From contig JANPJM010000049.1 in assembly GCA_031425525.1 (NCBI GenBank), positions 62,001 through 126,000 of the forward strand: 64,000 nt of DNA, given 5' to 3'. This document shows positions 7,980 to 16,377 of this stretch, in pieces; the first letter of the stretch is position 1, and each line of letters opens with the position of its first letter. Both the position numbers and the translations under genes were made by a program. The notes below the pieces were generated by a model. The model did no database searches and was not told where the DNA came from. It was given only the letters and a program-made list of their open reading frames with translations. Source of the DNA: JANNMJ01 sp031425525. Its GTDB lineage: Bacteria; Bacteroidota; Bacteroidia; Cytophagales; Hymenobacteraceae.

Positions 7980-10217
7980 ATGTCGTTCCGAACCGCCCGC
8001 CTGACGTCGCTTTTGTCGGTGTCGGCTATTGCCCTGGCCCTGGCCGGCTACACTACCCTGCACCGCGGCGAAGAAGCCCGGCAGAAGATGCCCGCCAGCG
8101 CCCGCGAGGAGTTGCTGCTCAAGACTGTCCTCGCGGGGCTGTCGAGCGCCCACTACGCGCCCGAACAACTCGACGATGCCTTCGCCGGCCGTGTCTACAA
8201 TCTCTATCTGAAAGGCTTATACAAAAGCCACCGCTTCCTGCTGAAAAGCGATATGGCGCTGCTCGACAAGCAGAAAAATCAGATTGACGACCAAGTGAAG
8301 GCCGGTTCCGAGGAGTTTTACCAACTCGCGTCGCGGCTGTACACGGCCCGTGTGAAGGAAGTCCACGCGTACTGCGATGAAATTCTGAAGCAGCCGTTCG
8401 ACTTCACGAAGGAGGAAACCATCGAACTCGACGACGACAAAGTGGCCTACGCCGCTACGCCCGCCGAATCGCGCGAACATTGGCGTCGCTACCTGAAATA
8501 TCAGGTAATGGCGCAGTACGCCGACTTAATCGCGGCGCAGGAGAAAGCCAAAAACCCCGTCGCGACGGCCAAAAAGGAAAAGAAAGAAGCTGCCGACCGA
8601 GCCTCGGAAAGCAACCTGACCGATACGCCCGACGCCGATATCGACGCCACCGAATCGGCGGATGTGCCGGCTTCGGAGGTGAAAAATAAATCGCTCGCGC
8701 AACTCGAAGCCGATGCCCGCACGAAAGTCGGCAAGCTCTACACCGACCTGTTCCGGCGGATGGGCCAGCAGAGCCAGAGCGATATGTTTTCGCTGTACGT
8801 CAATTCGATTACGAACACCTACGACCCGCACACCGAGTACTTCCCGCCGAAAGACAAAGCCAATTTCGACATTCAGATGACCGGCCGCCTCGAAGGCATC
8901 GGCGCCACGTTACAGGAGCGTGATGGCGAAATCAAAGTTGCGGAAATTGTGCCGGGCTCGCCGTCGTACCGGCAGGGCGAGTTGAAGAGCGGCGACATCA
9001 TTTTGCGCGTCGCCCAAGGCAAAAACGAACCCGTGAGCATCGAAGGAATGCGGCTCGATGATGCCATTCTGCTCATTAGGGGCAAGAAAGGTACCGAGGT
9101 GCGCCTGACGGTGCGCAAGCCCGACGCGTCGCAGAAGGTCATTTCCATCATCCGCGATTTGGTCGTCATTCAGGATACCTATGCGCAGTCGGCCATCGTG
9201 GAACAGGCCGATGGTAAGAAAATCGGCTACCTGCGGCTACCGTCGTTTTACGCCGATTTCAGCCGCTCCGGCGGGCGTAACTCCGGCGAAGACGTGCGGA
9301 AAGAACTGGAGAAACTGACCAATGAAAAGGTCGATGGCGTCGTTCTCGACCTGCGCAACAACGGTGGCGGCTCGCTGTCGGATGCCGTTGAAATGTCGGG
9401 TTTGTTCATTCCGCAAGGCCCCATCGTGCAGGTGCGTTCCAGCGCGGGCCGCACCGATGTCCTCAACGACCGCGATGGGCGCGTGCAATACGATGGCCCG
9501 CTCGTGGTGATGGTGAACTCGTATTCGGCGTCGGCGTCGGAGATTCTCGCCGCCGCGATGCAGGATTACAAGCGCGCCGCCATCGTGGGGTCTACCACCA
9601 CCTATGGCAAAGGCACGGTGCAGCGCATTTTCGACCTCGACGAAGCGCTGGGGTCTGATTTCAACGCCATCAAACCGATTGGGTCGCTGAAGCTGACCAC
9701 GCAGAAATTCTACCGCATCAACGGTGGCGCTACGCAGTTGCGCGGTGTCACGTCCGATGTGGTGCTGCCCGATATGTACGCCTACCTCGATCAGGGCGAG
9801 AAGGAAACGGCGTACCCACTGAAATGGGACGAAATCCGCCCCGCCGATTATCAGCCGTGGAGCCGCCCCGTGTCGTCGACCAAACTGAAGGCGTCGAGTG
9901 AGGCCCGTATCGCCAAAAACGACGAATTCCGCACCATCGACGACATCGCCAAGCGCCTCAAACGCCAAGCCGACAACACCATCCGCTCGCTCAAACTGAC
10001 GGAGTACCAAAAGGAACAGGCGCTCGCGAAAGCCGACAACCAGCGCTACGAGGAAATCGAGAAGAAACTCCCCTCGCTCACGCTCCGGCAACTGAAAATC
10101 GACCGCGATGCCATCGCCAAGGATTCCATCCAGCTCGCCCGCGCCGACAACTTCACCAAGCGCCTCAAGAAGGACGTGTACTTGCAGGAGGCCGTCAATA
10201 TCGTGCGCGACTTGTAA
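7980..10217 (+). CDS. prc: Tail-specific (C-terminal processing) protease, S41A family
   Basis: Periplasmic serine protease that degrades proteins with exposed C-terminal tags and trims envelope proteins. Length is 745 aa against about 680 in E. coli. From the ATG at 7980: an N-terminal membrane segment (MSFRTARLTSLLSVSAIALA), a long helical domain, a PDZ domain (GIGATLQERDGEIKVAEIVP ... GDIILRVAQG) and the S41 core (VVLDLRNNGGGSLSDAVEMS). The catalytic Ser is near 518 (NSYSASASEI) and Lys544 lies in YGKGTVQ. The C-terminal domain is helical and Lys-rich, as in Prc. An acidic Lys/Ala/Glu-rich insert (about residues 185-235) lies in the N-terminal domain. The frame opens earlier at 7824, but without family similarity. 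It is a single transcription unit, with terminators on both sides. Confidence 0.93.
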   Translation: MSFRTARLTSLLSVSAIALALAGYTTLHRGEEARQKMPASAREELLLKTVLAGLSSAHYAPEQLDDAFAGRVYNLYLKGLYKSHRFLLKSDMALLDKQKNQIDDQVKAGSEEFYQLASRLYTARVKEVHAYCDEILKQPFDFTKEETIELDDDKVAYAATPAESREHWRRYLKYQVMAQYADLIAAQEKAKNPVATAKKEKKEAADRASESNLTDTPDADIDATESADVPASEVKNKSLAQLEADARTKVGKLYTDLFRRMGQQSQSDMFSLYVNSITNTYDPHTEYFPPKDKANFDIQMTGRLEGIGATLQERDGEIKVAEIVPGSPSYRQGELKSGDIILRVAQGKNEPVSIEGMRLDDAILLIRGKKGTEVRLTVRKPDASQKVISIIRDLVVIQDTYAQSAIVEQADGKKIGYLRLPSFYADFSRSGGRNSGEDVRKELEKLTNEKVDGVVLDLRNNGGGSLSDAVEMSGLFIPQGPIVQVRSSAGRTDVLNDRDGRVQYDGPLVVMVNSYSASASEILAAAMQDYKRAAIVGSTTTYGKGTVQRIFDLDEALGSDFNAIKPIGSLKLTTQKFYRINGGATQLRGVTSDVVLPDMYAYLDQGEKETAYPLKWDEIRPADYQPWSRPVSSTKLKASSEARIAKNDEFRTIDDIAKRLKRQADNTIRSLKLTEYQKEQALAKADNQRYEEIEKKLPSLTLRQLKIDRDAIAKDSIQLARADNFTKRLKKDVYLQEAVNIVRDL

Positions 10218-10275
10218 GATCGGTGATTTTTTAGGTTTTTAAGGATTATGTGATTCTGGAGAGTGATTTTGAACG

Positions 10276-10309
10276 AGCCCCGGCGCCAAGTAGGCGCCGG
10301 GGCTTTTTT
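10276..10309 (+). terminator. Rho-independent terminator of the protease gene
   Basis: AGCCCCGGCGCC, loop AAGTA, GGCGCCGGGGCT, then six T. Confidence 0.92.
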
Positions 10310-10370
10310 GCTGGATGGCTGATTATGGCGCGGTCAAAGCCCACCGTTCTACGTCGCCGCCCTATGTCGT

Positions 10371-10565
10371 CGGCACCGTCTCGATGCCGGTTTAGCGCAG
10401 CCCGCCGGCACCGGGACGGTGCCGGATACGCCGCTCCACTGTCCTACGTCGCCGGCACCGTCTCGGTGCCGGTTTTTTGCGGCTGATAAACACCCCATCT
10501 ACCTACGCTCACCGGCACCGGGACGGTGCCGGATACATGCAAACCTACGGCACCGAGATGGCGCA
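10371..10565. repeat. Cluster of five short GGCACCG...CGGTGCC palindromes
   Basis: Copies at 10371-10390, 10405-10425, 10452-10472, 10512-10532 and, degenerate, 10549-10565. Each is 20-21 bp, for example CCGGCACCGTCTCGGTGCCGG, and most follow a CCTACG-like string. The spacing is irregular (27-40 bp), so this is not a CRISPR array. It fills most of the gene-free stretch 10218-10720; I see nothing else there except an AT-rich segment (10570-10720) that probably holds the promoter of the next gene. Confidence 0.75.
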
Positions 10566-10720
10566 GATGTAGGCTAAATGCAGGCTTTTATCTGCGCGCA
10601 ATCAGGACAGAAATTTAATTCATAATCAACTGATAGTCAGTGTTAAATGAGTCGATATGAAACCCAGAAAATCCCCCAATTTCGGCACCTAAAACCGCCC
10701 CAAACGGTTATGCTCCCAAT

Positions 10721-11830
10721 ATGAACCAAGCAAAAGAAGCCCGCATTATTCCCCTCTTCGGTGCCCTTTCCGAGGCCGTGCCAACGGCTGGGAATCAGAC
10801 CGAAAACCCTCTTGATTCGGAGACTTGGCGGAAGTCTATTCCGGCGCAGGTTTTCCTGAATTATTTCCACGCCATTGCCTATCACATCGGGCAAAGTGCC
10901 GATGACGCTACGCCGCTCCGGCAACTCCCGTTTTTCCGGGAGGCGCCCGCCGCGTCGCTCACCGACGAGGAGTGCGCCGATGTGGTGCGTCTGCTGCACA
11001 CCGGTTGGAGTACCGAGTACGCCCTGCGCGCTACCGCCGAGTTGGGCGATGAGAACTACTTGCGCAACGCGCTACACTGGACGTTTCCACAGGCGTACTA
11101 CGCTATTTTTGGCGTGTTGGAAGCCGCGTTGCACACGCGCGGCATCAAGTCGCGCAATGCTGCCGTGGTGGCGCGTGAGGTAGGGCGGCTGGTGGTGCGC
11201 GGCGCTTACCCGCGTACCGTGGGCTACTACGCCGCCGGACATTACTCCGATTTTTCGGTGCAGCGGTTGCCATTGGCGGCTTACAAGCCCGGCCTCGGTT
11301 TGGCGGGGAAAGACATTGAGGCCCAGGCTCAGATCGGGCAGTTTTTGCGCACTACGCGCCGCCTGAAAGCTGCCGCTGTGCGGCAGCAGGTGCAGGCCAA
11401 CCCCAATACGGCCATCCGCAGTGCCCGCACCGGCCAGCCGCTGGATAAGTGGAAGCCGCTGCACTGGCAGCAGATTACGTGGCGCCTCGGCTACACGACC
11501 ATTTTCGATTTGTTGGGGCGGCTGCGCATCTCGGCCACCAGTCGCGAGATTGAGCGTTATGTGGAAGCGGAAATCGACTACAAACACTTCCACGAATCGC
11601 TGCTGACTATCGTGCGCTACCTCAATGGGTTGCACGAAACGTACGTGGCGCAAGCGCTGGGCTTGCAGAAGTACCGCGAGGTAATCGCGACGTTACCGCT
11701 GCACCTGCGGGAGTCGTTCCCCGCCGAGCGGCTGCGCACGGTAGTGGAGCCGACGCTGGCGCCCGCCGTGCCGCTGATGCGCATCAACACTGATGCCGAC
11801 ACCCCATCAGCGTTGCCGATGGCGGCATAG
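10721..11830 (+). CDS. Helical cytoplasmic protein of unknown function
   Basis: I do not recognise this 369-aa protein. It has no signal peptide or membrane segment. Its middle is helical and aromatic (RNALHWTFPQAYYAIFGVLE, GYYAAGHYSDFSVQRLP), a pattern seen in HEPN-type helical bundles. However, the RNALH string is not a clean Rx4-6H motif, so that link is only a guess. A Lys/Arg-rich segment (TTRRLKAAAVRQQ) and a conserved-looking block with many Trp, Tyr and His residues (KWKPLHWQQITWRLGYTTIF) follow. The C-terminus is Pro- and Ala-rich. It stands alone between the GGCACCG palindrome cluster and a REP-like inverted pair, which may mean it is an accessory gene. Confidence 0.75.
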   Translation: MNQAKEARIIPLFGALSEAVPTAGNQTENPLDSETWRKSIPAQVFLNYFHAIAYHIGQSADDATPLRQLPFFREAPAASLTDEECADVVRLLHTGWSTEYALRATAELGDENYLRNALHWTFPQAYYAIFGVLEAALHTRGIKSRNAAVVAREVGRLVVRGAYPRTVGYYAAGHYSDFSVQRLPLAAYKPGLGLAGKDIEAQAQIGQFLRTTRRLKAAAVRQQVQANPNTAIRSARTGQPLDKWKPLHWQQITWRLGYTTIFDLLGRLRISATSREIERYVEAEIDYKHFHESLLTIVRYLNGLHETYVAQALGLQKYREVIATLPLHLRESFPAERLRTVVEPTLAPAVPLMRINTDADTPSALPMAA

Positions 11831-11832
11831 AA

Positions 11833-11912
11833 GGAGCGCGGGCCTCCGGCCCGTTTGCCGCACCACCTTTTCTGTTGTGAGCGTAAGCAAGCGGGCCGGA
11901 GGCCCGCGCTCC
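11833..11912. repeat. REP-like inverted pair 1 (21-bp perfect arms)
   Basis: GGAGCGCGGGCCTCCGGCCCG at 11833-11853 and its exact reverse complement at 11892-11912. Each arm is itself palindromic. Same architecture as the pairs at 14667, 16290 and 35929. It starts two bases after the preceding stop. Confidence 0.8.
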
Positions 11913-11915
11913 AAA

Positions 11916-11954
11916 AGCCCCGCGCCGACCAACGTTGGCGCGGGGCTTTTTTTT
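11916..11954 (+). terminator. Rho-independent terminator
   Basis: AGCCCCGCGCC, loop of 10 nt (GACCAACGTT), GGCGCGGGGCT, then a run of about eight T. It ends transcription from the gene at 10721 and lies 25 bp ahead of the next start. Confidence 0.88.
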
Positions 11955-11978
11955 GATTTGTCGTATCTTTTCGGGCTG

Positions 11979-13514
11979 ATGAAACGCCCTCTCTCTTTTC
12001 TCGGCTCTTTTCTCGGCGGTGCGGCCCTGCTGCTGCTCGCAGCGCGCCCGGCGGTAGCAGCTTCCGGGCCGCTAGTTTTCACAGTAGAAGTGAACCGGCT
12101 GCGCGTGAGCGATACGCAAACGCTGGTCGAGTACTACGTGACCATCGATGGCGCTTCCGTGCGCTACGCGCGCACGGCGGCCGGTTTCGAGGCGCGCGTG
12201 GCGCTCACGGTCACGTCGGCCGACTCGCTGGGCGGAATTCGCGTGGCGAAGAAATTTTTGCTTCGCTCGCCGACGCTGCCCGATACACTCACGGCGCCGC
12301 GCCTCCCGTTTCGGTTGCACGAGCGTCTGGGCCTCAGCAACGGCCCGCACACGCTCGCCTGGACGGCCCGCGATGAGGTGCGCGGCCCCGGCGCCGACGA
12401 GATTCGTCTCGAAATGCCGCTCGTTACCACGGGTTATCCGGCGCGCAACGGGCCGCAGGTAGCCGATATTCAGTTGCTCGAATCGTTTCAGAAAACCACT
12501 AAACCCGACGTTTTTACGAAGGGCGATTACGCGCTGGAAGGTCGTGTCACCGATTTTTATCCGCAGGAAGTCGAGACGCTGAAATTCTACACCGAAGTGT
12601 ACCACGGCGATGCGTTGGTGGGCGCCGGCAAGCCGCTGAACCTGCGGTACCGGTTTCGGATGCTCGACGGCCATTCGCCCATCACCGTCGGCGAGCGGCG
12701 GTTGCAGCAACCGGCCACCGCCACCAACGTGCTGCTGTTGCAGGTGCCGCTGGGGGCGGTGCCGTCGGGCAACTGCGAGATTTTGGTCGAAGTATTGGGC
12801 CGCCACGATGCCGTTGTGGCCAGTGCCAGCCGCCAGTTTCAGCGCTCGAACCCCGGAATGCCGGTGCCGGGCGCCATTTCGGATGAGCTGACCGCCCGCG
12901 CCACGGCTACGGGCGCCGGCGAGCTGGAGGGCACCTTCGTGGCCGACCTCGATACCGCGAAACTCTCGCACTACCTGCTGAGCTTGCGGCCGGTAGCTAC
13001 GGTGGTGGAAGCGTCGTTCATTTTGTCGCTGGCGCGCTCGGGCACGGCGGTGCAGAAGCGCGCGTACCTCTACCACTTTTGGCGCAAGCAGAGCCCCACC
13101 GAAGCCCCCGAACGCTGGGCCGACTACAAGAGCCGCATCGAGTACGTAGACGGCAAATTCGCCAACAAAACGTTTCGTGCCTACGAGACCGATTTGGGGC
13201 GCGTGTACCTGCAATATGGCCCGCCCGACCAGGTGTTCACCGAGCGCAACGACCCGCAGCGCGCTACGGCCAACTCCGACGGGCGGCCATATCAAATCTG
13301 GAAATACTACCAACTCCGCAACTTGGCCACGTCCACCAACCAGAGCAACCGAATGTTCGTGTTTTTCCAGCGCAACCTCGGCGATCCGTCGCCGCGCCTC
13401 ATTCACTCCGACGCCAAAGGCGAAGCGGCCGACCCAAATTGGCGGGCCGTCATCGGCGATAAATTTTCTGGCCGCTCCCGCTTCGACCGCAATACCGGGG
13501 GGCAGGGGCAGTAA
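11979..13514 (+). CDS. GWxTD domain-containing secreted protein
   Basis: Envelope protein of a family found in Bacteroidota and a few other phyla; molecular role not established. The ATG at 11979 gives a signal peptide (MKRPLSFLGSFLGGAALLLL, cleavage near AVAA) and 511 aa. The N-terminal and middle parts look like beta-sandwich repeats. The C-terminal third is the GWxTD block: a helical piece (FWRKQSPTEAPERWADYKSR), then GRVYLQYGPPDQVFTERND, YQIWKYYQLRN, MFVFFQRNLGDPSPRLIHSD. Upstream in-frame starts (from 11793) would lie in the terminator and repeat region, so they are rejected. The acyltransferase gene follows after 39 bp. Confidence 0.85.
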   Translation: MKRPLSFLGSFLGGAALLLLAARPAVAASGPLVFTVEVNRLRVSDTQTLVEYYVTIDGASVRYARTAAGFEARVALTVTSADSLGGIRVAKKFLLRSPTLPDTLTAPRLPFRLHERLGLSNGPHTLAWTARDEVRGPGADEIRLEMPLVTTGYPARNGPQVADIQLLESFQKTTKPDVFTKGDYALEGRVTDFYPQEVETLKFYTEVYHGDALVGAGKPLNLRYRFRMLDGHSPITVGERRLQQPATATNVLLLQVPLGAVPSGNCEILVEVLGRHDAVVASASRQFQRSNPGMPVPGAISDELTARATATGAGELEGTFVADLDTAKLSHYLLSLRPVATVVEASFILSLARSGTAVQKRAYLYHFWRKQSPTEAPERWADYKSRIEYVDGKFANKTFRAYETDLGRVYLQYGPPDQVFTERNDPQRATANSDGRPYQIWKYYQLRNLATSTNQSNRMFVFFQRNLGDPSPRLIHSDAKGEAADPNWRAVIGDKFSGRSRFDRNTGGQGQ

Positions 13515-13539
13515 AACGCCCAATGCCGTGTAGTCAGCC

Positions 13540-13547
13540 GACCTTTG
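13540..13547 (+). promoter_or_regulatory. -7-like box GACCTTTG 6 nt before the acyltransferase start
   Basis: Close to the Bacteroidota TAnnTTTG element. Transcription from it would begin at or next to the ATG at 13554, giving a leaderless mRNA. No clear -33 element is visible. Confidence 0.4.
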
Positions 13548-13553
13548 CCGCCG

Positions 13554-14543
13554 ATGACCGATTCTGCTGTTTCCCCTACTTCTGCTGCCTCCCCTGCCGG
13601 TGCGCCGGGCACACTGCCACGGGTGCCGGTACCGGCCGCGCTCCGGCGCCACCCCGGCTGGTGGGCGTTGTGGCTGCTTTCGCACGTGCCGTTTGGCGCA
13701 TTGTACGTGCTGGCCGACGGCGTGGCGTGGCTGCTGCGCGTCGTAATCGGCTACCGCCGCGCCGTGGTGCGCGAGAATCTGCGGAAATCCTTTCCCGAAA
13801 AATCCACCGCCGAGCTTCAGCAAATCGAGCGCGATTTCTACCGCAATCTCGCCGATATTCTGTTTGAATCGGTCAAGCTGCTCACCATCACCCCCGCCGA
13901 GCTTGATCGGCGGGTGCAGCTCGATGGCGGCGACGTATTACAGCGCTTCATCGCCAACGGGCAAGGCGTGCTGACCCTCGGTTCGCACGTGGTGAACTGG
14001 GAGTGGGTGATGCCGAGTGGCTCCGTGAAACTTGCGCCCACGCGGCTCGATGGCGTGTACCGGCCGCTCGGCGGGGCTTTCGGCGAGGCGATGGCGACGT
14101 ATATGCGTACCCGCCTCGGCGGCCGACTGGTGCGCATGCAGGACGTAGGCCGCGATGTGGTGCGCCAGCGCGGCTTCCCGCGTGCCCTTTCGATGATTGC
14201 CGACCAGACGCCCGCCGGCGGCGAAATCCAGTTCTACACCCGCTTCCTGAATCAAGATACGCCGTTTTTCGTCGGCCCCGACAAGCTCGCGGCGTCGTTT
14301 CAGATGCCGGTCTTTTTCCTCGGCCAGACCCGCGTGCGGCGCGGCTACTACCGCTACACGCTGCACCTGCACTACGACGGCGCCACTCCGCTACCCAACC
14401 CGCCCAAACACCCCACCGACGACCCCGCCCTGCACCCCATCGTGGCGGCATACGCCAAATTTCTGGAGGTAGAGATTCAGCGGGCGCCGGCGGGCTACTT
14501 ATGGTCGCACAAGCGGTGGAAGAACGCGCGGCCGGGTAGGTGA
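13554..14543 (+). CDS. Lysophospholipid / lipid A acyltransferase (LpxL/HtrB family)
   Basis: Membrane-bound transferase that adds a secondary acyl chain to lipid A or a related lipid. 329 aa, with an N-terminal hydrophobic segment (WWALWLLSHVPFGALYVLADG). It then has the family blocks RRAVVRENLRKSFPEKS and the catalytic H-x4-E site in SHVVNWEW, YRPLGGAFGEAMATYMRTRL, and the DQTPAGGEIQFYTRFLNQDT block with TPFFVGPDKLA. The ATG at 13554 was chosen over the TTG at 13545 because of the -7-like box directly upstream. It follows the GWxTD gene in the same direction. Confidence 0.9.
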   Translation: MTDSAVSPTSAASPAGAPGTLPRVPVPAALRRHPGWWALWLLSHVPFGALYVLADGVAWLLRVVIGYRRAVVRENLRKSFPEKSTAELQQIERDFYRNLADILFESVKLLTITPAELDRRVQLDGGDVLQRFIANGQGVLTLGSHVVNWEWVMPSGSVKLAPTRLDGVYRPLGGAFGEAMATYMRTRLGGRLVRMQDVGRDVVRQRGFPRALSMIADQTPAGGEIQFYTRFLNQDTPFFVGPDKLAASFQMPVFFLGQTRVRRGYYRYTLHLHYDGATPLPNPPKHPTDDPALHPIVAAYAKFLEVEIQRAPAGYLWSHKRWKNARPGR

Positions 14544-14666
14544 GGTGGTGCTGAACGCCTCACTGAAAAAGAGTTTGTCCTTGCGCGGAGGAGGCTTAGA
14601 GTTTACCCTTCATCTGTCGTCCGCGAAGTCGAAGAGACGTGGCAGTCCGGTGCTGGTTGCCGTGCC

Positions 14667-14750
14667 TTGTAGTGCGGACTTCAGTCCGCAGTTTGACAAA
14701 ATGAGCAGTTCAAATAGCCGGTAAACTGCGGACTAAAGTCCGCGCTACAA
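14667..14750. repeat. REP-like inverted pair 2 (28-bp arms)
   Basis: TTGTAGTGCGGACTTCAGTC... on the left and its near-complement ending GTCCGCGCTACAA on the right; arms match at 26 of 28 positions, with about 28 bp between them. It occupies the gap between the acyltransferase and the M16 gene (14544-14851), which otherwise holds only the split GATTGCTTCGTTCCT repeat. Confidence 0.85.
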
Positions 14751-14766
14751 CCTCCGAGCAAACGAG

Positions 14767-14826
14767 GATTGCTTCGTTCCTTCGACAAGCGCTGGGTAAA
14801 CTCCCAGGCTCCTCGCAATGAAGAGC
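14767..14826. repeat. GATTGCTTCGTTCCT...CCTCGCAATGA repeat, split by 29 bp
   Basis: Reverse complement of the motif at 2331-2356, with a 29-bp insert (14782-14810) between its halves. Confidence 0.45.
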
Positions 14827-14851
14827 TTTCGTGTACCTCACGAAAGTGAAA

Positions 14852-16159
14852 TCAGTCCCTTCTGCCCACCACCACTTCCGTCATCGCCTCCGGCGTGAGG
14901 TAGACGTTGGCGAGTGCCTGCAACTCGGCGGCCGTGACGGTGCGCAGGGTGGCTAGTAGGCGGTCATAGTGGTCGGCGGGAAGGCCGCGCAGCACCAGAT
15001 ACTGATATTTGCTGAGTTGGTCGAAGATGGTACTGGTCTCGCTCACAAACTTGCCGGCGGCAAACTGGCGCACGGTATCCAACTCATCGGCGGGGATGGG
15101 CTCAGTGCGGAGGCGCTCCATCTCGCGGTAAATTTCGGTGAAAGTGGCTTCCGTGGAATCGGCGTTCACATCGGCGCCCACCACCAGCGACGAGGCGTGT
15201 TCGCGGTGCGTTACGCTCGAATAAATGCCGTACGTAAAGCCTTTATCCTCGCGGATATTTTTCATCAGCCGCGAACCGAAATAGCCCCCGAAAATCTGGT
15301 TCAGCACATAAAGCCGGTATGTATCGGGGTGCGTGGGGCTGGGCCAAAGCCGCCCCATCCGTACCGCCGATTGCATACTGGCGGGTAGGCGAATCTCGTC
15401 GCGCGCGGGGCCGGGATTTGCGGACGCCGGTTGTGCCGATGCCTCGGCCGCCGCGCCGCCGGGGGTAACGGCGAGCCCGCCGACCAACGCCAGTAAGGCG
15501 GTAACATCGTCGTCGCGGACATCGCCGCACACGAAAATCTCGGCGCGGTCTACACGGTAGCGGGTGGCGTAAAATGCCCGTAGTTCGGCGGGTACGATGG
15601 CGGCCACCGCCTCCAAATCAAGCTCGCCGTCGTAGGCGTGGCCCGCGCCGAAGAGGTTTCGGCTGAAGCGTTCGGAGGCACGCGTGGCGTTTTTCTCGCG
15701 CCCGACGCGCACTTGCTGCCCAAACCGCTGGATGGCGGCGGTGGCCTCGGCTTCGGGGTAGGCGGCCTCCGTCAGCAACTCGCCCAAGAGCGGGAGCAGC
15801 GTGGGCAGATGGCGCCGCAGGGCGTATAAGGTCAGGCTGGCGCGGTCGGCGCTGGCGGTATTTTCGAGGAAAGCGCCATACGTCGCCACGTAATCGGCTA
15901 TTTGAGTGGCCGTGCGACGGCGCGTACCCTCGGTGAGGGCGCGCGCCGTAAGCGCCGCAATGGCGGGCGCCGGCTGGTGCCACTGCCCGGCGGGCAGCAC
16001 TACCTGCACCTGCACCACCGGCAGGGCGGCGTTGCGCAGAATGTGCAGCCGACCACCGCCGGGTAGCGCCAGCACTTCCGGGGTGAGCAAAGAAACCGTG
16101 CTGACCGGCTGGGCGGCGGGCGGCGTGGTGCGGTCGAGGAGGAGGGAAGAAGCGGTCAT
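14852..16159 (-). CDS. M16 peptidase-family protein lacking the zinc motif
   Basis: Belongs to the pitrilysin/processing-peptidase fold. The 435-aa protein has the two M16 half-domains: ILRNAALPVVQVQVVLPAGQ at the start and the C-terminal block ASSLVVGADVNADSTEATFTEIYREMERL. At the place where active members carry HxxEH it reads ALTARALTEGT, so it should not bind zinc. In this family such subunits normally pair with an active one; none lies next to it. Motifs later in the sequence (SAVRMGRLWPSPTHPD, NQIFGGYFGSRLMKNIREDK, GFTYGIYSSV) confirm the family. The start at 16159 was chosen because codons further upstream run through the REP-like pair at 16290. No signal peptide is apparent. Confidence 0.9.
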   Translation of the reverse strand: MTASSLLLDRTTPPAAQPVSTVSLLTPEVLALPGGGRLHILRNAALPVVQVQVVLPAGQWHQPAPAIAALTARALTEGTRRRTATQIADYVATYGAFLENTASADRASLTLYALRRHLPTLLPLLGELLTEAAYPEAEATAAIQRFGQQVRVGREKNATRASERFSRNLFGAGHAYDGELDLEAVAAIVPAELRAFYATRYRVDRAEIFVCGDVRDDDVTALLALVGGLAVTPGGAAAEASAQPASANPGPARDEIRLPASMQSAVRMGRLWPSPTHPDTYRLYVLNQIFGGYFGSRLMKNIREDKGFTYGIYSSVTHREHASSLVVGADVNADSTEATFTEIYREMERLRTEPIPADELDTVRQFAAGKFVSETSTIFDQLSKYQYLVLRGLPADHYDRLLATLRTVTAAELQALANVYLTPEAMTEVVVGRRD

Positions 16160-16289
16160 ATAGAAGGGCAAAGAAAACAGGTAGCGCGCCGGAAACGCGC
16201 CGCCTTGCAAACTGCGAGCCTTCGGCGCATCTGCTACCCCGGCAGCAACCGGGCAGTCAGACGAACCGAAGGCTCGTAAGATGGGAGGT

Positions 16290-16360
16290 GTAGTGCGGAT
16301 TTTAGTCCGCAGTTTGACAGACTGTACTGTTGTAAAACTGCGGACTGAAGTCCGCACTAC
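16290..16360. repeat. REP-like inverted pair 3 (26-bp arms)
   Basis: GTAGTGCGGATTTTAGTCCG... and its near-complement ending AGTCCGCACTAC. Same family as 14667-14750; the pair lies in the gap between the M16 gene and porV. Confidence 0.85.
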
Positions 16361-16377
16361 AAAGGAAAAAACGCCAA

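Noticed and set aside
10371..10565. CRISPR array
   Set aside because: Units are palindromic, about 21 bp, unevenly spaced and imperfect; no cas genes nearby.
12072..13823. 583-aa minus-strand frame
   Set aside because: Complement shadow of the GWxTD and acyltransferase genes.
14852..16357. M16 start at 16357
   Set aside because: The first 66 codons run through a REP-like pair; the ATG at 16159 begins the domain.
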